A DNA stretch of 64,000 nucleotides. Source: Inia geoffrensis. Lineage: Eukaryota > Chordata > Mammalia > Artiodactyla > Iniidae. The stretch covers positions 18,541,501 to 18,605,500 of the forward strand of contig CM070910.1 of NCBI GenBank assembly GCA_036417435.1. The letters are read 5' to 3'. Position numbers and translations under genes: made by a program. This document shows, one piece after another, positions 1-12,466 of this stretch. The notes below the pieces were generated by a model, which searched no databases, was not told where the DNA came from, and worked only from the letters and a program-made list of their open reading frames with translations. Positions within the stretch are counted from its first letter, which is position 1. Every line of letters begins with the position of its first letter.

Positions 1-904
1 TCAGTAGAGGCTGCTGACCCAGAGCTACTCCACACAAAAAGAAAAATTAGCAGAGTCTCTCTGAAAGCAAGGTTACTAAAAGGACTCAAAGGAAATTTAT
101 TTTAAATAAAAAGAATGACTGCTCATCATGTTTTAAAATCCCAGTGGTCACCACAGGCCTCCCCTCAATACCCCATCTTTGTTGAGCACTTACTGTGTGC
201 CACTGCAACAGAAATGGGAACCCAATGCAAAAGGGCAGCCTTCAAGCCTCTTTTGTCCTTTGTTCTTCCACGTGGCAGATCCAATTTTTGTAGTTTCAGT
301 TCAAGTCTGCCAATTTGCATTAGCACATCATCCGCCTGGTTACCAAGAAAATGTGCCTAAAGAAAAAAATCAGAGTGTGTTCATGGTCATTAGGCTTGGA
401 GCAAGAACATGAATCAGCAGTTTTGAACTGCACAGCTGGGGAAGAAACAGGCCTGGGAGCCAGCAGAGCTCGCAGGGAAACTCTCCACTGCCTGGCGGGC
501 GAGCTTTGCCGCATCCACCGTGCATTGCATCCACCCCTGGCTACCAGCGCGGGTGGGGAGACACAGGACACAGAAGCTCCTCTTCGCATGCATCTGCATT
601 TTCCTAGTCCTTTAACAAGGACCAACTGTAAGGGCAAAACATACATTTGACAGTAGTAGTTATATATGAATCTTTGTTTTGGAAAGAAATAGAAAAAAAG
701 GTGAAAATTAATTTATTCTGATTTGCTTTGGACATTTGATATCATTGATACATGAAAGCAATACTAGTGTGGCTGATTTATGGCATGCACAATAAATGTA
801 CGAGAGCTGCAAAAATGATTTTAAACTCCTGTAATGCTGGCAATAATATAGATAATGGACAGTCTGCTTTTTTGTCTCACAAAACAACCTTTAAAGCTTC
901 ATTT
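1..904. other. Unique sequence with a CpG-richer patch
   Basis: I recognise no gene or repeat family here. The stretch at about 440-600 is clearly richer in G+C than its surroundings and holds about eight CpG sites, including a GCGCGG cluster near 549, where the window is otherwise CpG-poor. Short open frames cross it on both strands, but none looks like a known protein. It could be a conserved regulatory element or part of an untranslated exon, but the sequence alone does not show which. Confidence 0.3.
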
Positions 905-1035
905 CTTAGCTGGAAACATGAAGGCACAGGCAGGTCAAGTGACTTTTAGATCTAAAGTGAGGAAAGTTGCTTGATGGTAAGCTAGGTCTTGAACCCAGAC
1001 CTCCAGATTTTTTAGAGCTTTCCTGCTACACCACA
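905..1035 (-). repeat. MIR SINE fragment
   Basis: Read on the minus strand this matches the core of the ancient mammalian MIR element. On the plus strand one sees the usual reversed order: a decayed gaggaaa segment, then a 'gtcttgaacccagacctcc' block that is the inverted B-box region. It is strongly diverged and its ends are approximate. Confidence 0.6.
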
Positions 1036-2794
1036 GCTACCAACGTTATCAGTCAAAAACTCTCTCTACCCCTGTCAGCACTTTGGGCTAAGACTTTGGG
1101 CTAAAGCGCTGCATTTCACGGGTAGTCTGTGATCAGGGGCAAAGGATCAGTTGACCCCGTGATCAATCATGAACCCCTTGGAGGGCTTCATCGCACAGAC
1201 TGTTTTCTAAGGAGTCAGAAAATTGAGAGCAGTTGCCTCCAGGACTACCATCTAAAGGAGAGATGAGAATCAGAGCAGAAACGGGATGATGTTTAGGAGG
1301 TGGGCATGGGCGGCATGTGGATGCAGGACCCCTGAGTATTCATGGGAGGAGTGGCAGGGGAGGGAAGTGAGCAATGCTTAGGCCGCACCCCACTTTCTTT
1401 GCAGTTCTGCCCCGGCCATCCTTCTCTCCCTGGTCTGTGTGGGGTGTCCTCTTTCTGTGGCTCATCCAGGTGATACTCTAATGCCCACAACTCTGTGCCG
1501 ATGGGATTACTCTGATGGCTCTATACAAAGAATGTTTCTATTAATGATATACTGTTGATTAGCTGAATGCATTGAGTATAAACTTCTTTCTGCATTGGGG
1601 CCCCTTAGAGCAGTGGGAGTTTTCATTTATTTTTCAAGTCAGGTGGCCATATTTTGGGTCTCCTCTCAGGATGAGCACAAACCACTTGTGTGTACCTCTA
1701 ACAAACTGTACATTGAAAACTGCCTTCCATACATTTATTTTTTATTTTAGAAAAAATATTAATAATTTTGTATACTTCAATAGAATTATCAGACTATCCA
1801 CTTATGGTAGAACAGTCCTCTTGGGAAACCAGACCTCATATGGGTAAAGAAAGAAAGAAAATATTGTGACGACAAATCACATACACATTTATGTTGGCTC
1901 TAGCAGCAAAGCAACTTTATAAAATGTGGTTATAAATCATTGAAAATTTTCTTGAAGATGTAAAAGTATAGATAAAAGTCATCTAGAGGGGGAAAAATTG
2001 CCATGAATTGTGTGCATTTCTTAAATGATTCATAAATTAGAAGCTAAAACAAGTATTTATTTAGATGCTTGTTTGTTTATAAGATGTTTTTGTCAAAAAT
2101 AATTTAATGAGAATGGTAACTGCTTTTACCCAAATTCAATTTAAAATTTAAAGACTAGTGTACCACAGTGTAGGATTCATCATCATAAATGTTAGAGACT
2201 TGGGGGCCAATCATTATAGCACCATTTAATCAAAACTTACTTCTGAGCACACGTGTATGCTTGGCCGGTTGTGAAGTCAGATTGTGCTGTTGCTGCTTCT
2301 CATCCATTAGGACTCCTCTCTCAGGGCACTCCAACTAAGAAAGTATGGACAGATCTACCAGTTTCGAATGGGGTCTGAATGGATCCCACGCTAGAGCAAG
2401 GTCTACTTGAATGTAAAGTCATGTGACTTGAGCAATCGGTAGGTGTCTACTTGGGAATGTTTGGTGTCCTCATCCATAAAGTATAAATATTAATAATATC
2501 AAACTTGTGAATGCCAGCATGGGTGTGAAAGCCCTCGATAAAGGTAGAATGCTGTGCAAATGTCAGCAGTCTTTTCTAACTAGAGGATAAAGAGTTCATC
2601 GTGGTGTTGGTGGACTGCTGTGCTCTGATGGAAATACCGTAGCACTTCCATCAGAGATGGAATGAGAGATTTCTCAACATGAAGGCTGATTTAAACACAT
2701 TCAGTGAGTGTGCATGATCTTCACATACGTATCTATGAAACTATAGGAAAGTTATTTCATTTATGCAGTGATGAATGAAAAAAAGAATCAGAAA
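1036..2794. other. Unique sequence, no gene recognised
   Basis: The stretch is AT-rich with short open frames only. Two small structures are visible. One is a 13-bp tandem duplication of actttgggctaag at 1080-1105. The other is a perfect 11-bp inverted repeat at 2623-2633 and 2646-2656. No splice-flanked conserved block or repeat family was recognised with confidence. Confidence 0.4.
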
Positions 2795-2905
2795 ATCTGG
2801 GGTACTGATCACTTTCTTCCAGAAATTAGCTGTGTAATCTTATGTAAGTCATTGAACCTTTCTAGGCCTTGTTTTTCTTATTTATGAAACATAAGATTTG
2901 GATTG
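2795..2905 (+). repeat. MIR SINE fragment
   Basis: The segment 'agctgtgtaatcttatgtaagtcattgaacc' and the following ctaggcc and ttatttatgaaa blocks follow the MIR core (tagctgtgtgacctt, then cctcagtttcc). It is diverged, as expected of an ancient mammalian SINE. Confidence 0.7.
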
Positions 2906-4789
2906 GAGTACAGTGCAGTTTTTAAAAGCATGAAGCTAAAGGAAATGTGATGAGATGACCTAAAACTCAAAAGATAGCTCATTTAATATAGTTTAGGGCC
3001 TGATAATAATCAGGAGAAAACAGTTCAATCAGCTTTAATTTCTCAAAAAAATCATGGTTTCCAACACAAGAATATGACTCCTCCAGAGGAGAGAAAAAAG
3101 CAGGAGGAGGACATAGCACCCTGCTATGCAGTCCATAGGGAGGACATACGTTTTACCTAAGGAGACACGTTTTATTCAAATGGCCCCTTTCACAACCAGA
3201 AACATTTACCCTTGTGAAGATGATGAGAATAAGGTGATCTAGAATTTATCTTTGAGAAAGAGCTTAGCACTTGAAATGGAACGGAATGCCTAGCCAGGAA
3301 ATGTTGGATAGAATTTAAATGTTAAAAAATAAAGTGTGATTTAAGTGTCAAGAATGATATGGGCCTTCTTCCTCCCAATTCTGTTGCCTGAATTCAGCAT
3401 CTCCCCTTCGAAGTCACCTGGCTTTCAGCTACAGCTGAGCATGTGGGAAAGCTCAGAGACTGGAAGCAGTAGGAAGGAGCCCATCAACCCACGGGGACCT
3501 GGAAATGTGGGAGGAGCAGTTATTAACAGTCCAGTTATGAGACAGACTTAGAGACCAGGACTTCGAGCTGAAAGGAGCTCTGGGAGTATTCATCTTGTGC
3601 AGTAGAGGTGGCTGTCCACACAGAACTCCATGACCACCTTTGTCTTCATTCCCTGGATAACTGGGAAAATTCAGTATTCTTTTCTGTGCTGGTCAAATTT
3701 TTGTTTTTGATTTTGGTTTTTCAGGAGGAATACTGAAGTGTAGGAAAGAAAAAGTTGTAAATCATTTAGGAAGAAGGAAGATGCGCTAGAAATAGTCATT
3801 GTGGAAAGAATATCATATGATATGTTTATAAGAAGGTAAATTTTGTTGCAAGGGAAATGGGGACCAAATCAGTATGGGGTAAAGGAGGTGCCAAATCATA
3901 GGAAAGAGGAGAGACAGAGACATTTTTCGGACTTGTCAGAACAACTCATGATTGTATTCTCTGTGCCAAGGTCTTAAGAGTCTGTACATTTATTTATGTT
4001 TGCTCCGCAGACCACTGTAGCTATTTAGTTTCAGCATTCACCTCCCCTTACAGACAGACATTGCTTTATTTCTAAAATACCTTGTGCGGGGCCAAAAAAT
4101 GTTTATTCTGTTTCCTAGGATGTAGGCTGGTGACAGAAAGTAGACCCTGGAGAACGGAAGCACTTGGTTTCAAATAAAATATCTGCATTAAATATTCAGC
4201 TTTCCTGAAGCTTTATGCGAATACAGTACCAAAGGAATTGGCACATTGGCGAGGGCTCAGGCTCGGTATGAACAAATCTCCACATTGACCCCATTGACGG
4301 CCTAATACATTAACATCTCGCCGGACCCAGGAGGGGCAGCCGGACCACACAGTTTCTTGGGGGCACTGCTGTTGCCTCTCTGGTTAGAGCATGATGCGAG
4401 TCAGACCTGGGCTCTGGCTTGGTGTGAATTGATGTCGGTTAGGTTCATACAGCTAATTCTCTGTAGCCCCAGTCAAATGCAAGAAAAATGTGAGTACTCG
4501 AGATGAGCTAAGTGCCGACACTAGGAGCTCACTACATTTGCTATTGCTTGGGTGGGTGGTAGGTGTGTTTACTTCCCCTCTGGTATCTGGGCAAGTGCCC
4601 AGGTCCAGGCCTCTGGCTAAGCAGAGGGAGTCAGAGAGAAGTTACCAAAGGGTTGGCTCCAGCAAATGACCTTTGCTAGCAGCTATCTGACCATTACAAA
4701 CAGAGAGAGGATGTGGAAGAGCCAAGTTCATTTTGCAACTGGAGTTCTTTGGGTGTTCAGTCTCTTTGTAATACACCGTTAATGTGATT
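2906..4789. other. Unique sequence, no gene recognised
   Basis: No recognised gene or repeat. A small patch around 4250-4350 retains several CpGs (tcggta, gacggcc, tcgccgga, gccgga) in otherwise AT-rich DNA. It may be conserved noncoding sequence, but nothing in it identifies a function. Confidence 0.35.
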
Positions 4790-4807
4790 AAAATTGAGGC
4801 ATTTAGA

Positions 4808-5009
4808 GGGCTTCCCCGGTGGCGCAGTGGTTGGGAGTCCGCCTTCCGATGCAGGGGACACGGGTTCGTGCCCTGGTCCGGGAGGATCCCACATGCCGCG
4901 GAGTGGCTGGGCCCGTGGGCCATGGCTGCTGGGCCTGCGCATCCGGAGCCTGTGCTCTGCAACGGGAGAGGCCACAGCAGTGAGAGGCCCGCGTACCGCA
5001 AAAAAAAAA
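4808..5009 (+). repeat. CHR-type tRNA-derived SINE
   Basis: Short interspersed element of the cetacean CHR family. It begins with gggcttccccggtggcgcag, contains a pol III A box (tggcgcagtgg) and B box (gggttcgtgccc), and ends in an A tail. It is flanked by an 18-bp target-site duplication ending aggcatttaga at 4790-4807 and 5010-5027, which marks L1-mediated insertion. The short open frames crossing it on both strands are SINE shadows and not genes. Confidence 0.95.
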
Positions 5010-5027
5010 AAAAATTGAGGCATTTAG

Positions 5028-6429
5028 ACGTAAACGGTTGTTGGGATAAATTAGAGACATCAAAACTGGCAGAGTTTAGTTTTGAAGAACACCATTCTGT
5101 CAGCTCTCCCTGAAATTTAATCACTCTAATATCAAGCTATTTTTCTTCATGATGTGAAATTTGGCAGTGAGCAAAATCAACAAGGTCACAGCTTTGAAGA
5201 GGAATTCGTTGCATTTTGGCAGAAGAGTGGTGGCGATTCTAATGCCTAAGAATGCTTCTTTCACAGGACCTAAGAGAAAGCAGCTATTAATTATTTAGAT
5301 TACTACAGGGGGGATGGAAGAAGTTCACGTGTGTAAATATGCGTGTGTGCTTGTGTGTGTGTGTGTGTGCATGCACGTAAGTACACGTACACGGAAACTG
5401 AAGCCAATTTGGTGAAATTGATTTTTTATGCAATCTGCTGCCTTTAGGCCCTTTTCCACTGGCCTTTCAAAAAGAAGCAGCAGCAAAAATGCAAATAGAA
5501 AAATACTCTTAAACATACATGTGACAGAGAAAACGTGCAAAGAATGAGAACGGGAGAGATGCTTTTGTATACCTACGCACACGTGTGTGTGCACAGCGAC
5601 ATTTTGGTTGCCCACGCAGCAAGTGGAAAGCAACTTGATGGAGTCGAGTTAGCCATGTCCTGATGGTCTGACACGTCTCAGGCATTTCTGGGTGTCTCAG
5701 AACCAAATACCTGAGGAAGGCCAATTCAAAGGTTTCTTTGAATAGTATTTATACCTCAGACTTCTAGAGTTTTTTCTTGGTTTGTCTCTATATCCTCAGA
5801 CTCCTTAAATCTACTGCAGAAGGGATGGAAAATAGGTAATTGGCTTATTGGCTTATGAATTAATAAGAGTTTCTAGGCTATTTCCCAAAGGACCCTTCAC
5901 CTCTTCCTCCAAACACACACAGACACACTCAGACACACACATGCACTCAGAATTATCTGCTGTTCTATATATATGTGTTGTGTGTCTACCAGATTAGAAA
6001 TGGCATTTATTTTCAGGGTATTTTAAAGATTTCCCTGCAGGTTATCCAAACAGTAGCTTGGAAAAAAAACCTCCTAAATGACCACATTCAAATTGTCTTT
6101 TGAATGATGTCCTTGCTAACCAGGAAAATAAGCTCACTCCAGTATGCCTGAGGCAGTACTAAAAAAGAATCAGGCAGTGGCCTTAATGAAAATCCAGTTT
6201 TAGGACTGGGAGAAACTTAATATACTGTATCTTTTCTCTGAGGTCATGGCTCTATCCTCGAGGAGGTTATAGCAGATAATATTTAAGGCTGGCAAGCATC
6301 ACATGTAAAATATGCACTGGGAAGACAGCTTTAATTTACACTACTCCTGCATGTGCAAGGGAAGAAAATGGAGCCTTTAGTTCCTATGATGTGTCAATTT
6401 CAGGCTTTTTACATGATCAGGCAAAAGGC
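5028..6429. other. Unique sequence with short TG/CA tracts
   Basis: No gene recognised. Simple repeats inside it are a TG tract at about 5340-5370, a smaller gtgtgtg tract near 5584-5592, and an imperfect ACAC/AGAC tract at about 5912-5945. The remainder is AT-rich single-copy-looking DNA. Confidence 0.4.
5340..5370 (+). repeat. (TG)n microsatellite
   Basis: A run of alternating T and G, with one cttg interruption near its start, leads into tgcatgcacg. Alternating purine-pyrimidine runs of this kind vary in length between individuals and can adopt Z-DNA. Confidence 0.9.
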
Positions 6430-6655
6430 AGAGTGGGCTATGGGTCTGGGGACCAAGTTCTTTCCATTTTAGACCTTGATTCTGTCTAGTTTGTGACCTT
6501 AGACAAGTCACCTCCCCTATTCAGGATTCTTATCTGTAAAATTAGGATGAACATACTGATCTCCATACCATTGTGATTGAAAAGCATGAAGAAGATTCTG
6601 AGATTTCAAAGTATTTTGAAATTAACAAAGTGCTTTACAAATATAAGTCATGATG
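6430..6655 (+). repeat. MIR SINE, nearly full length
   Basis: The order of segments follows the MIR consensus: ctagtttgtgaccttagaca, then agtcacc, then tatctgtaaaattaggatga, then a 3' portion with caaagtgctttacaaatata. It is diverged but collinear over more than 200 bp. Confidence 0.75.
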
Positions 6656-7614
6656 TTAGGGATTTACACAGAGGAAAACTAATGCATGTAACTAGAAAGG
6701 GCAGAACTTCCTCCTAGTGGGGAAGAGGCTCCTGAAAAGGCAGAAGGGACTGGCTGCATTATTTAAGGCAGGTGGCATGGGACAGTGGTCTAAGTGCCTT
6801 TTCCACCTCTGTCTCCCAAGTGGCCACTTGGTTTGAGTGCCCACAAGGTCAATTTGAGTTGAATTTCCAGTGTGCTGATGTGTGTTGATGTCACCGTTGC
6901 TGAGAAACTTGTATTTCCCCCAGAGATGATTTGATACGCTTTCCTATAGATTTTGAATTCCTGATCTTTTCCCCCTCGTAGTGCTAATGTAATGAAAACA
7001 GAATTCTTTCATAACAATCCAAAGCCCTAGTTAATTCTCCCGCTGACTGTAATTGTGAGTTTCTGACCTCAAAATCCACAGTGCAGTCTGTCGCTGGTGG
7101 AGCATTCTAACTAGAGCACAGGACTGCAGTGATTAGTGGGAGAACTTCAAGTAAAAAGAGTCTTATTTTAATTCATATTGGAACTTACCAACAAAGGAAA
7201 AGACAGTTCCTCTTGGGCCTCAGATGCTAACAGGAGCAAAGTTCTTCCTGTGGGGAAGGGAACCTCAATGTTTTTTCTAAAAAGTGTCCAGCTTTTCAAA
7301 TTACCAGCCTGCTCAGTCCCCTAACAACCTAATAGTAGCCTCTCTAAAAATAGCTTATCTCATTACATTCTTGTTTATTCTCTGTCTAGATGGTTTTGTG
7401 CTTCATTCTTGCCTGCTGTTCATAGATTCCTAGGCTCAAAGCCAGCTTTGCATTTTCATCCTTTGGCATAAGCAGAGCATAGAGTGGAAATAAAGAGGAC
7501 AAAGACAGTGATTTCCTGTCTATACCTGCCAACAAGTGCCCTGTCCCAGTGGCCCCAAGGGGCCAAAGTAGATGACACTTTTGTCAAGAATGTGAATGAT
7601 CTAGGTAAATTGCA
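6656..7614. other. Unique sequence, no gene recognised
   Basis: AT-rich, CpG-poor sequence with short open frames only. I see nothing that identifies a gene or a repeat family. Confidence 0.35.
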
Positions 7615-7735
7615 AAACGTTAGATAAATACACATATATGCATATGTGAATAAGTGTGTGCATGTATGCATATGTACACATATTCATGCATATATGTGCG
7701 TATGTACACACACGTATATATACATACCTGTTCTG
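7615..7735. repeat. Alternating purine-pyrimidine ATAC/ATGC-rich tract
   Basis: About 110 bp made largely of mixed acacatatatgcatatgtg-type dinucleotide steps. It is a degenerate low-complexity tract and not a clean microsatellite. The minus-strand open frames through it, rich in Tyr, Thr, His and Cys, are composition artefacts. Confidence 0.75.
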
Positions 7736-8639
7736 TAAGAATATGTCCAAAACTGTAAATAAAAGGTAAGGGAAGATGATGAGTGCCATCTCGTGGAGAG
7801 CCCTACCACTACATTTCCCAAATTATCTCTACAACAAACATTTTTTAAATGCCAAGCCAATATTGCTTGGAGTAAAGATTGTCTTCCTACCTTTCCAAAT
7901 TGTTCATCCAAATCATAATGTGTCCACTACATACACAGTGTCATGGTCCAGTGTGCCAGGATACACCTTAGGGAATGCATCGTGTTCATGGAGATGGGCG
8001 CTGTGGTGAATCAGTAGAGATGCATTCACTGCTGACCCCAGCTCAGGCAAACGTCTCAAAAGTTATGACAATCAGTGACAAAGCTGATAATGGACTCCAG
8101 GACTCACAGTGTTTTATACATGACACCATCCTGTGACCAGTTGTTGCTGCAGCCACCATTTTGCACAATGTAATCCAATCACATTGTTCACAGTCTGCCC
8201 ACATTCAAAGCTCAATTGATCAAGGCTTTTACTTTCTCTCAGTTAACTGGCATCACAGCCTTGTAGCCTAGCTACATGCATACTTCTATAAGCAATATTA
8301 ATGCTCTACTGGATCAGTTGCCTGAGATACATACATATATGCAATGCCTGCTCCTACTTGTTGTATCTCGATATGCACAAGAAGGTGAACTGACTTCTTC
8401 CTGCTGCAGACATGACCAAGGACATAGGTTCTCATTCCCGGGAGTGTGAGAGTCCATGGTAAAATGGGGTTTCTGCCGAACGTGACATGAGCATGATTAA
8501 CTAATACCCGCTCATCACTCAGCAGGCGAAGAAAGTGTTTTTGTAGCTGTTACACAAGCAGGGAATGCAGAAGGGTAGCCGCATCAGAGCTTTTGGCAAT
8601 GAGTGAAAAAAGGGCACTAATAGTAAGACTAGCTTACAG
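7736..8639. other. Unique sequence, no gene recognised
   Basis: No recognised gene or repeat. A plus-strand frame from 7776 to 8009 is open, but it has no similarity I can name, no flanking splice signals and no compositional support. Confidence 0.35.
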
Positions 8640-9010
8640 GTACCCTTTCATTCACTCATTCCACAAATATTATGAAGTGCTATGTGTGTTGTCTGCACTA
8701 CGGATAATGCAAGTGATCAAACCAGGCAAGAACTGACAAAGCTCCCTACCTTCAAAGGGCTTCCATCCTAGTCAGGATTATAGACAATAAGTGAAACATT
8801 CTGTTTGTTAGAGGACGATAAGAACTAAGGAGATAAATAAAGCAGAGAAGAGGAGAGAGAACGCTGAGGGTGGGGAGTGTTACAATTTTACAGAAGGTGG
8901 CCAGGGAAGGCATCATGAGAACATGACACTTCGGTTGAAACTTGGAGAAAGGAGAGCAAGGTTTGCAAACGTGCGCGGCAAAAAGCAAAGAGCCAGAGAC
9001 AGACCTATGC
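8640..9010 (-). repeat. Ancient LINE-type repeat (L2/L1M-like), inverted
   Basis: The plus strand shows cattcactcattccacaaat, then a diverged gtgctatgtgtg segment, then agctccctaccttcaaaggg and a gacaataagtgaaac segment. This is the order of a very common old mammalian LINE 3' end read backwards. The following ggtggccagggaaggcatca segment fits the same repeat. I am unsure of the exact family, so it should be masked by library search. Confidence 0.55.
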
Positions 9011-10924
9011 CTGGCAGGCCAAGAAATAAATAGATTTCCAAGTGCTAGGTTACGTTCTTTTTCCACAACACTGATAGAAATCCCGTTTGACAGTGAAAAA
9101 TCCAGCACACCAGGAGATTGCCCAATGTGCCAGAGCCGGTAATTGGTGGATTTAGGTGGGAACCCAGCCTAGCCCTGGGCTAGATATTTTTATCCGCTGA
9201 ACCCAGTAGCTGATCAGATGGGTCTCTTTTGGAGGTTAGGGAGGAGGAATTGTGGCAGGCTCAGAAAGAAAGAGTGTTATTAGGAACAGAGCCTAGAAAT
9301 ACCTCAGGATATTTTTTTTTTTTTGCATAAAATAATTGGTACTTTCCCTACAGACTATATTCTTGTCATAAGTCCAAGGGATAAAATATTAATATGTGAC
9401 CTCATCTGATATTCCACATTTTCATATTTAAATTAGACCTTATAAATAAAATCGAATATTATAACAGCATATGGACCCGTACCTTCAGTTACCAATCCGG
9501 TGACGCTCTACCTGGGTTCTTGCAGAGTTCTTGAACGGGAGGAATGAGGAAAATAAAGTAACTGTGTGCCTACCAGAGTACAGAGGAATTGACCTTTGTC
9601 CAGCCATATCAGGTGGTTTGAGTATTAGATTGATGGTCAATGTATAGAGGAAACGCATCCCAGCCCAACAGCGCATGCTCAGAGCACAGATGCTACAGAG
9701 TTACCGCGTGGGCTGAGTACTCCCCTCACCCGCAGGGTAGGAGTCGCAGCGCTCACACCACCAGCCATTTGGCATCGGGGACAGGCAGCACAGCCACCAC
9801 ACCGGCGCTGCCTACAGCCTGCCCTGTCTCCTAGGAGGGGTTTCTTTCGCCCACGGATGGAGCAATCCAACCAGGGTAATGTTGAAGTAGACTGCTCGCC
9901 TGGTGTTGGTGCAGCCCCCTGTGGACGGCCCATTACACAGCTTTTGTTTTCCTGCCCCAGGCGGACCCCAGATCAGCTTGCCCACAGTGAGTGGGACAAA
10001 GCAAATCGGAGCTGCTTAAACACAGATGAGGTCATTTTTTTCTCATTATGAGTCTCATTACTCTTTGGAAAGTGCTTGAAGATCACTGGTTTCACTACCC
10101 TCAGAGTGTCACCAGGCTGGTCATCAAGGGGATCTGGGAACTCCTCTGCTGACCAAGTTCCAGCCCACATCCTCACAGGTGAGAGTCAATTCTAGTCTGA
10201 AATCTTCCTGAGATTTGATAACCTTTTTGATTCCCCATTTCGATATTTAACAACAATAATAGAAAAGTGTTTGGAACATTTTATACCCCTCTTGCTGTCC
10301 TTTAAAGTTTTTTTTTTCCTCCTGTTTTCAAAAGAATAGTTATAGTTTCTGAAGTTAATTCACTGACTGCTTGAAAACCATTCAGTCGTCCTGAAGAATC
10401 TGGTTTCACCTCACAGTAAGATCTAGAAATCACATTTTATACTTTCTGTTCTAAAAAGTGATAGATGTTAAATATGTCCTGTTCTGTCTTGGCTTCTTTC
10501 TTTGACTTTTTTTTTTTTTTTTTTTTTTGGTTCTCTTTATCTCATTGACTCCCTTATATCTCATAGGAAGAAACCCTCATTATTTAAAGAATCAGTACTG
10601 ATTTAAAGGTATATACACAATTTTAGCATGGGAGATTCTGCCGTAAGTGTGGTTATACCAAATGGTGTGTATGGAGAAGGGAAGCAATTTGGGGAGGCAG
10701 GGGCAGCCATATGACGAAATGACTCGGGTAACACACGGGAGGGAAGTGGAGTGACCTGCCTCAGGGGTGGGACCTCCACAAAGGCTATTGTTGGCCCCAG
10801 CCCCAAACTGAGGCGGCTTCCTTTCACTCCTCTTCTGGTTGTCCTGCCTTCCTGCCCCCTCCCTGGGTCCTGCTTTCCTCAGGGTCTTTCTTTTCTTTCT
10901 CCCTCAAAATTTTCAGATAAGAGA
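9011..10924. other. Unique sequence with a GC-richer patch at 9640-9990
   Basis: Most of this is AT-rich DNA with T-runs at about 9309-9322 and 10508-10528. The patch at 9640-9990 has higher G+C and scattered CpGs. A pyrimidine run followed by AG ends at 9960, and a GTGAGT lies at 9987, so a 26-nt exon-like interval can be drawn. A stronger CAG-GTGAGA donor-like site lies at 10176-10182. No protein similarity is evident, and these signals are common enough by chance to leave the region uncalled. Confidence 0.3.
10508..10528. repeat. Poly-T tract
   Basis: A run of about 21 T residues with no SINE or LINE body attached on either side that I can recognise. It may be the residual tail of a decayed minus-strand retroelement or a simple homopolymer. 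Confidence 0.8.
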
Positions 10925-11135
10925 TAGTACTAACAACAGCTGCCTTTACTTGAGCATGTGTGACAGTTAAGCCCTGCCTATTGTTAATCCTTTTAAAAAT
11001 CCAGCTTTTTGCATATAAAAAAAAAAGTGCAAAGAAATTAAGAGATTTGTCCAGTGCCACACAGCTGCTAAGGGACAGAGGTGGGAATTAAACCCAAACT
11101 GGGCAGACTCTGAGCCCATCCTTCTCACATACTGT
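10925..11135 (-). repeat. MIR SINE, inverted
   Basis: The plus strand carries the reversed MIR core: gagatttgtccagtgccaca, cagctgctaagggacagagg and a gaattaaacccaaactgggc block (inverted B box). The 3' MIR portion lies to its left. An internal A-run at 11018-11028 interrupts it. Confidence 0.7.
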
Positions 11136-11335
11136 GCGACCACTTTGTGCCTGGGTGACGACTTGTTCCAGAAGCACTTGCATTTTGATTGTGATCATAT
11201 TCAAAAGGTGAAGGGATGAGCTCCAAAGTTGAACTTCCAGACACTTGCAGACGTTGGAGAGGATGGGAGTAAAATAGCAGGGGGTCTCCTTTTACAGGGT
11301 CTTCTCAGCATCTTTCCCTTATGCAGTGTATTGCC

Positions 11336-11450
11336 CTGTGCATGTCAGTTCAACGAGCATTTATGGAACACATCTGTCAAGTTCTGTGCGAGGCTCTGGA
11401 CATGATAATGTGGTTGTTAAGAACCACACTTCCCTTCTCCCTTCCTTAAT
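11336..11450 (-). repeat. Ancient LINE/MIR-class fragment
   Basis: cagttcaacgagcatttatg followed by a gttctgtgcgaggctctgga segment matches the usual order of an old mammalian repeat 3' end in reverse. It resembles the element at 8640 but is short and diverged. Confidence 0.45.
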
Positions 11451-12331
11451 AGCCTATCCTTTTCTGGAAAGTTTGACTTGTGGAGCAATGTCTCCAGGAT
11501 CTATTCTTTTTATTCTTATTAAAAATGATTCTCATCCTACCTTAGCAAAATCCTATGATATCAGTTACTAGGGATGTTTAAATTTTTCATTCCCGTGCCC
11601 AATATTGACTGAACTTTTCAAATTTAGATTTGATCTGTTTGTCATTTGGAGAACGGTGAGCATCTGAAAGATGGTATTTAGTATGCCTGGTATTAAGCTT
11701 ATACTGAAGTAAAGGACATGGAAGAGTCTAAAATTTGTCACCAAATGAAACCAACAGAAGCCGGCAAAGTGTCACAAGATACTCAGCATATCTTTAGATG
11801 GGCAAAACTAGTCCTTTTTCCATGGACACTGATTCAGTGACTGAAGGCAATTTTCTTGTCTTTTAACTTCTTAATTATTTTTAATTCAAATGAGACATGC
11901 CTAGTTTCTTTACCTGCTCCCCCTATGATTTTTGGATACCTTTGCTGTAGCTCTCCCAGGATGTGGTTTACTTGTACATTATCTTTCTTAACATGTGGTA
12001 TTCAGAGTTAAAGACAGTATCTCAGTGGGGGCCCATAAGACAAGAGTTCATGATCATCTAGTTGATCTGGAAACCACTTTTTGTCTTAGCTTAGGTGATG
12101 TCCACTTGTTTAGCAGTTTTCTCAAGGAATTGGTTTATATTGAGCTATCCCACTCAGAGCTTTTTCTCCCAAATTTCTTTAAAACTTTTTCTTTATCCTT
12201 AAAATTAGAATCAATTAAATTAAATTTAAAAGACACACATTTAAAAATTCTCAAAGGGAGAAATTTCTGTTTACACAGATAGTATTTTATCTTAATATAA
12301 TTATAATATATTATAAGTATAATATCAAATG
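11451..12331. other. AT-rich unique sequence
   Basis: No gene recognised. A 95-codon plus-strand frame (11995-12282) encodes a Leu/Lys/Phe-rich peptide without similarity I can name. The end of the segment (12290-12330) is nearly pure A/T. Confidence 0.35.
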
Positions 12332-12347
12332 TATTTTCTCAGCTTTT

Positions 12348-12419
12348 AAAAATATTTTTAATTGAAGTATAGTTGATTTATAACACTGTGTTAGTTTCAG
12401 GTGTACAGCGAAGTGATTC

Positions 12420-12466
<47 letters not shown>

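Noticed and set aside
4808..5009. A tRNA gene, from the A and B boxes
   Set aside because: The boxes belong to a SINE with A tail and target-site duplication. No anticodon arm or cloverleaf is intact.
4642..5124. 160-codon minus-strand frame and its neighbours
   Set aside because: Most of the frame is a CHR SINE read backwards. The same peptide words (LSLLWPL, CGAQAPDAQAQ) recur at every SINE in the window.
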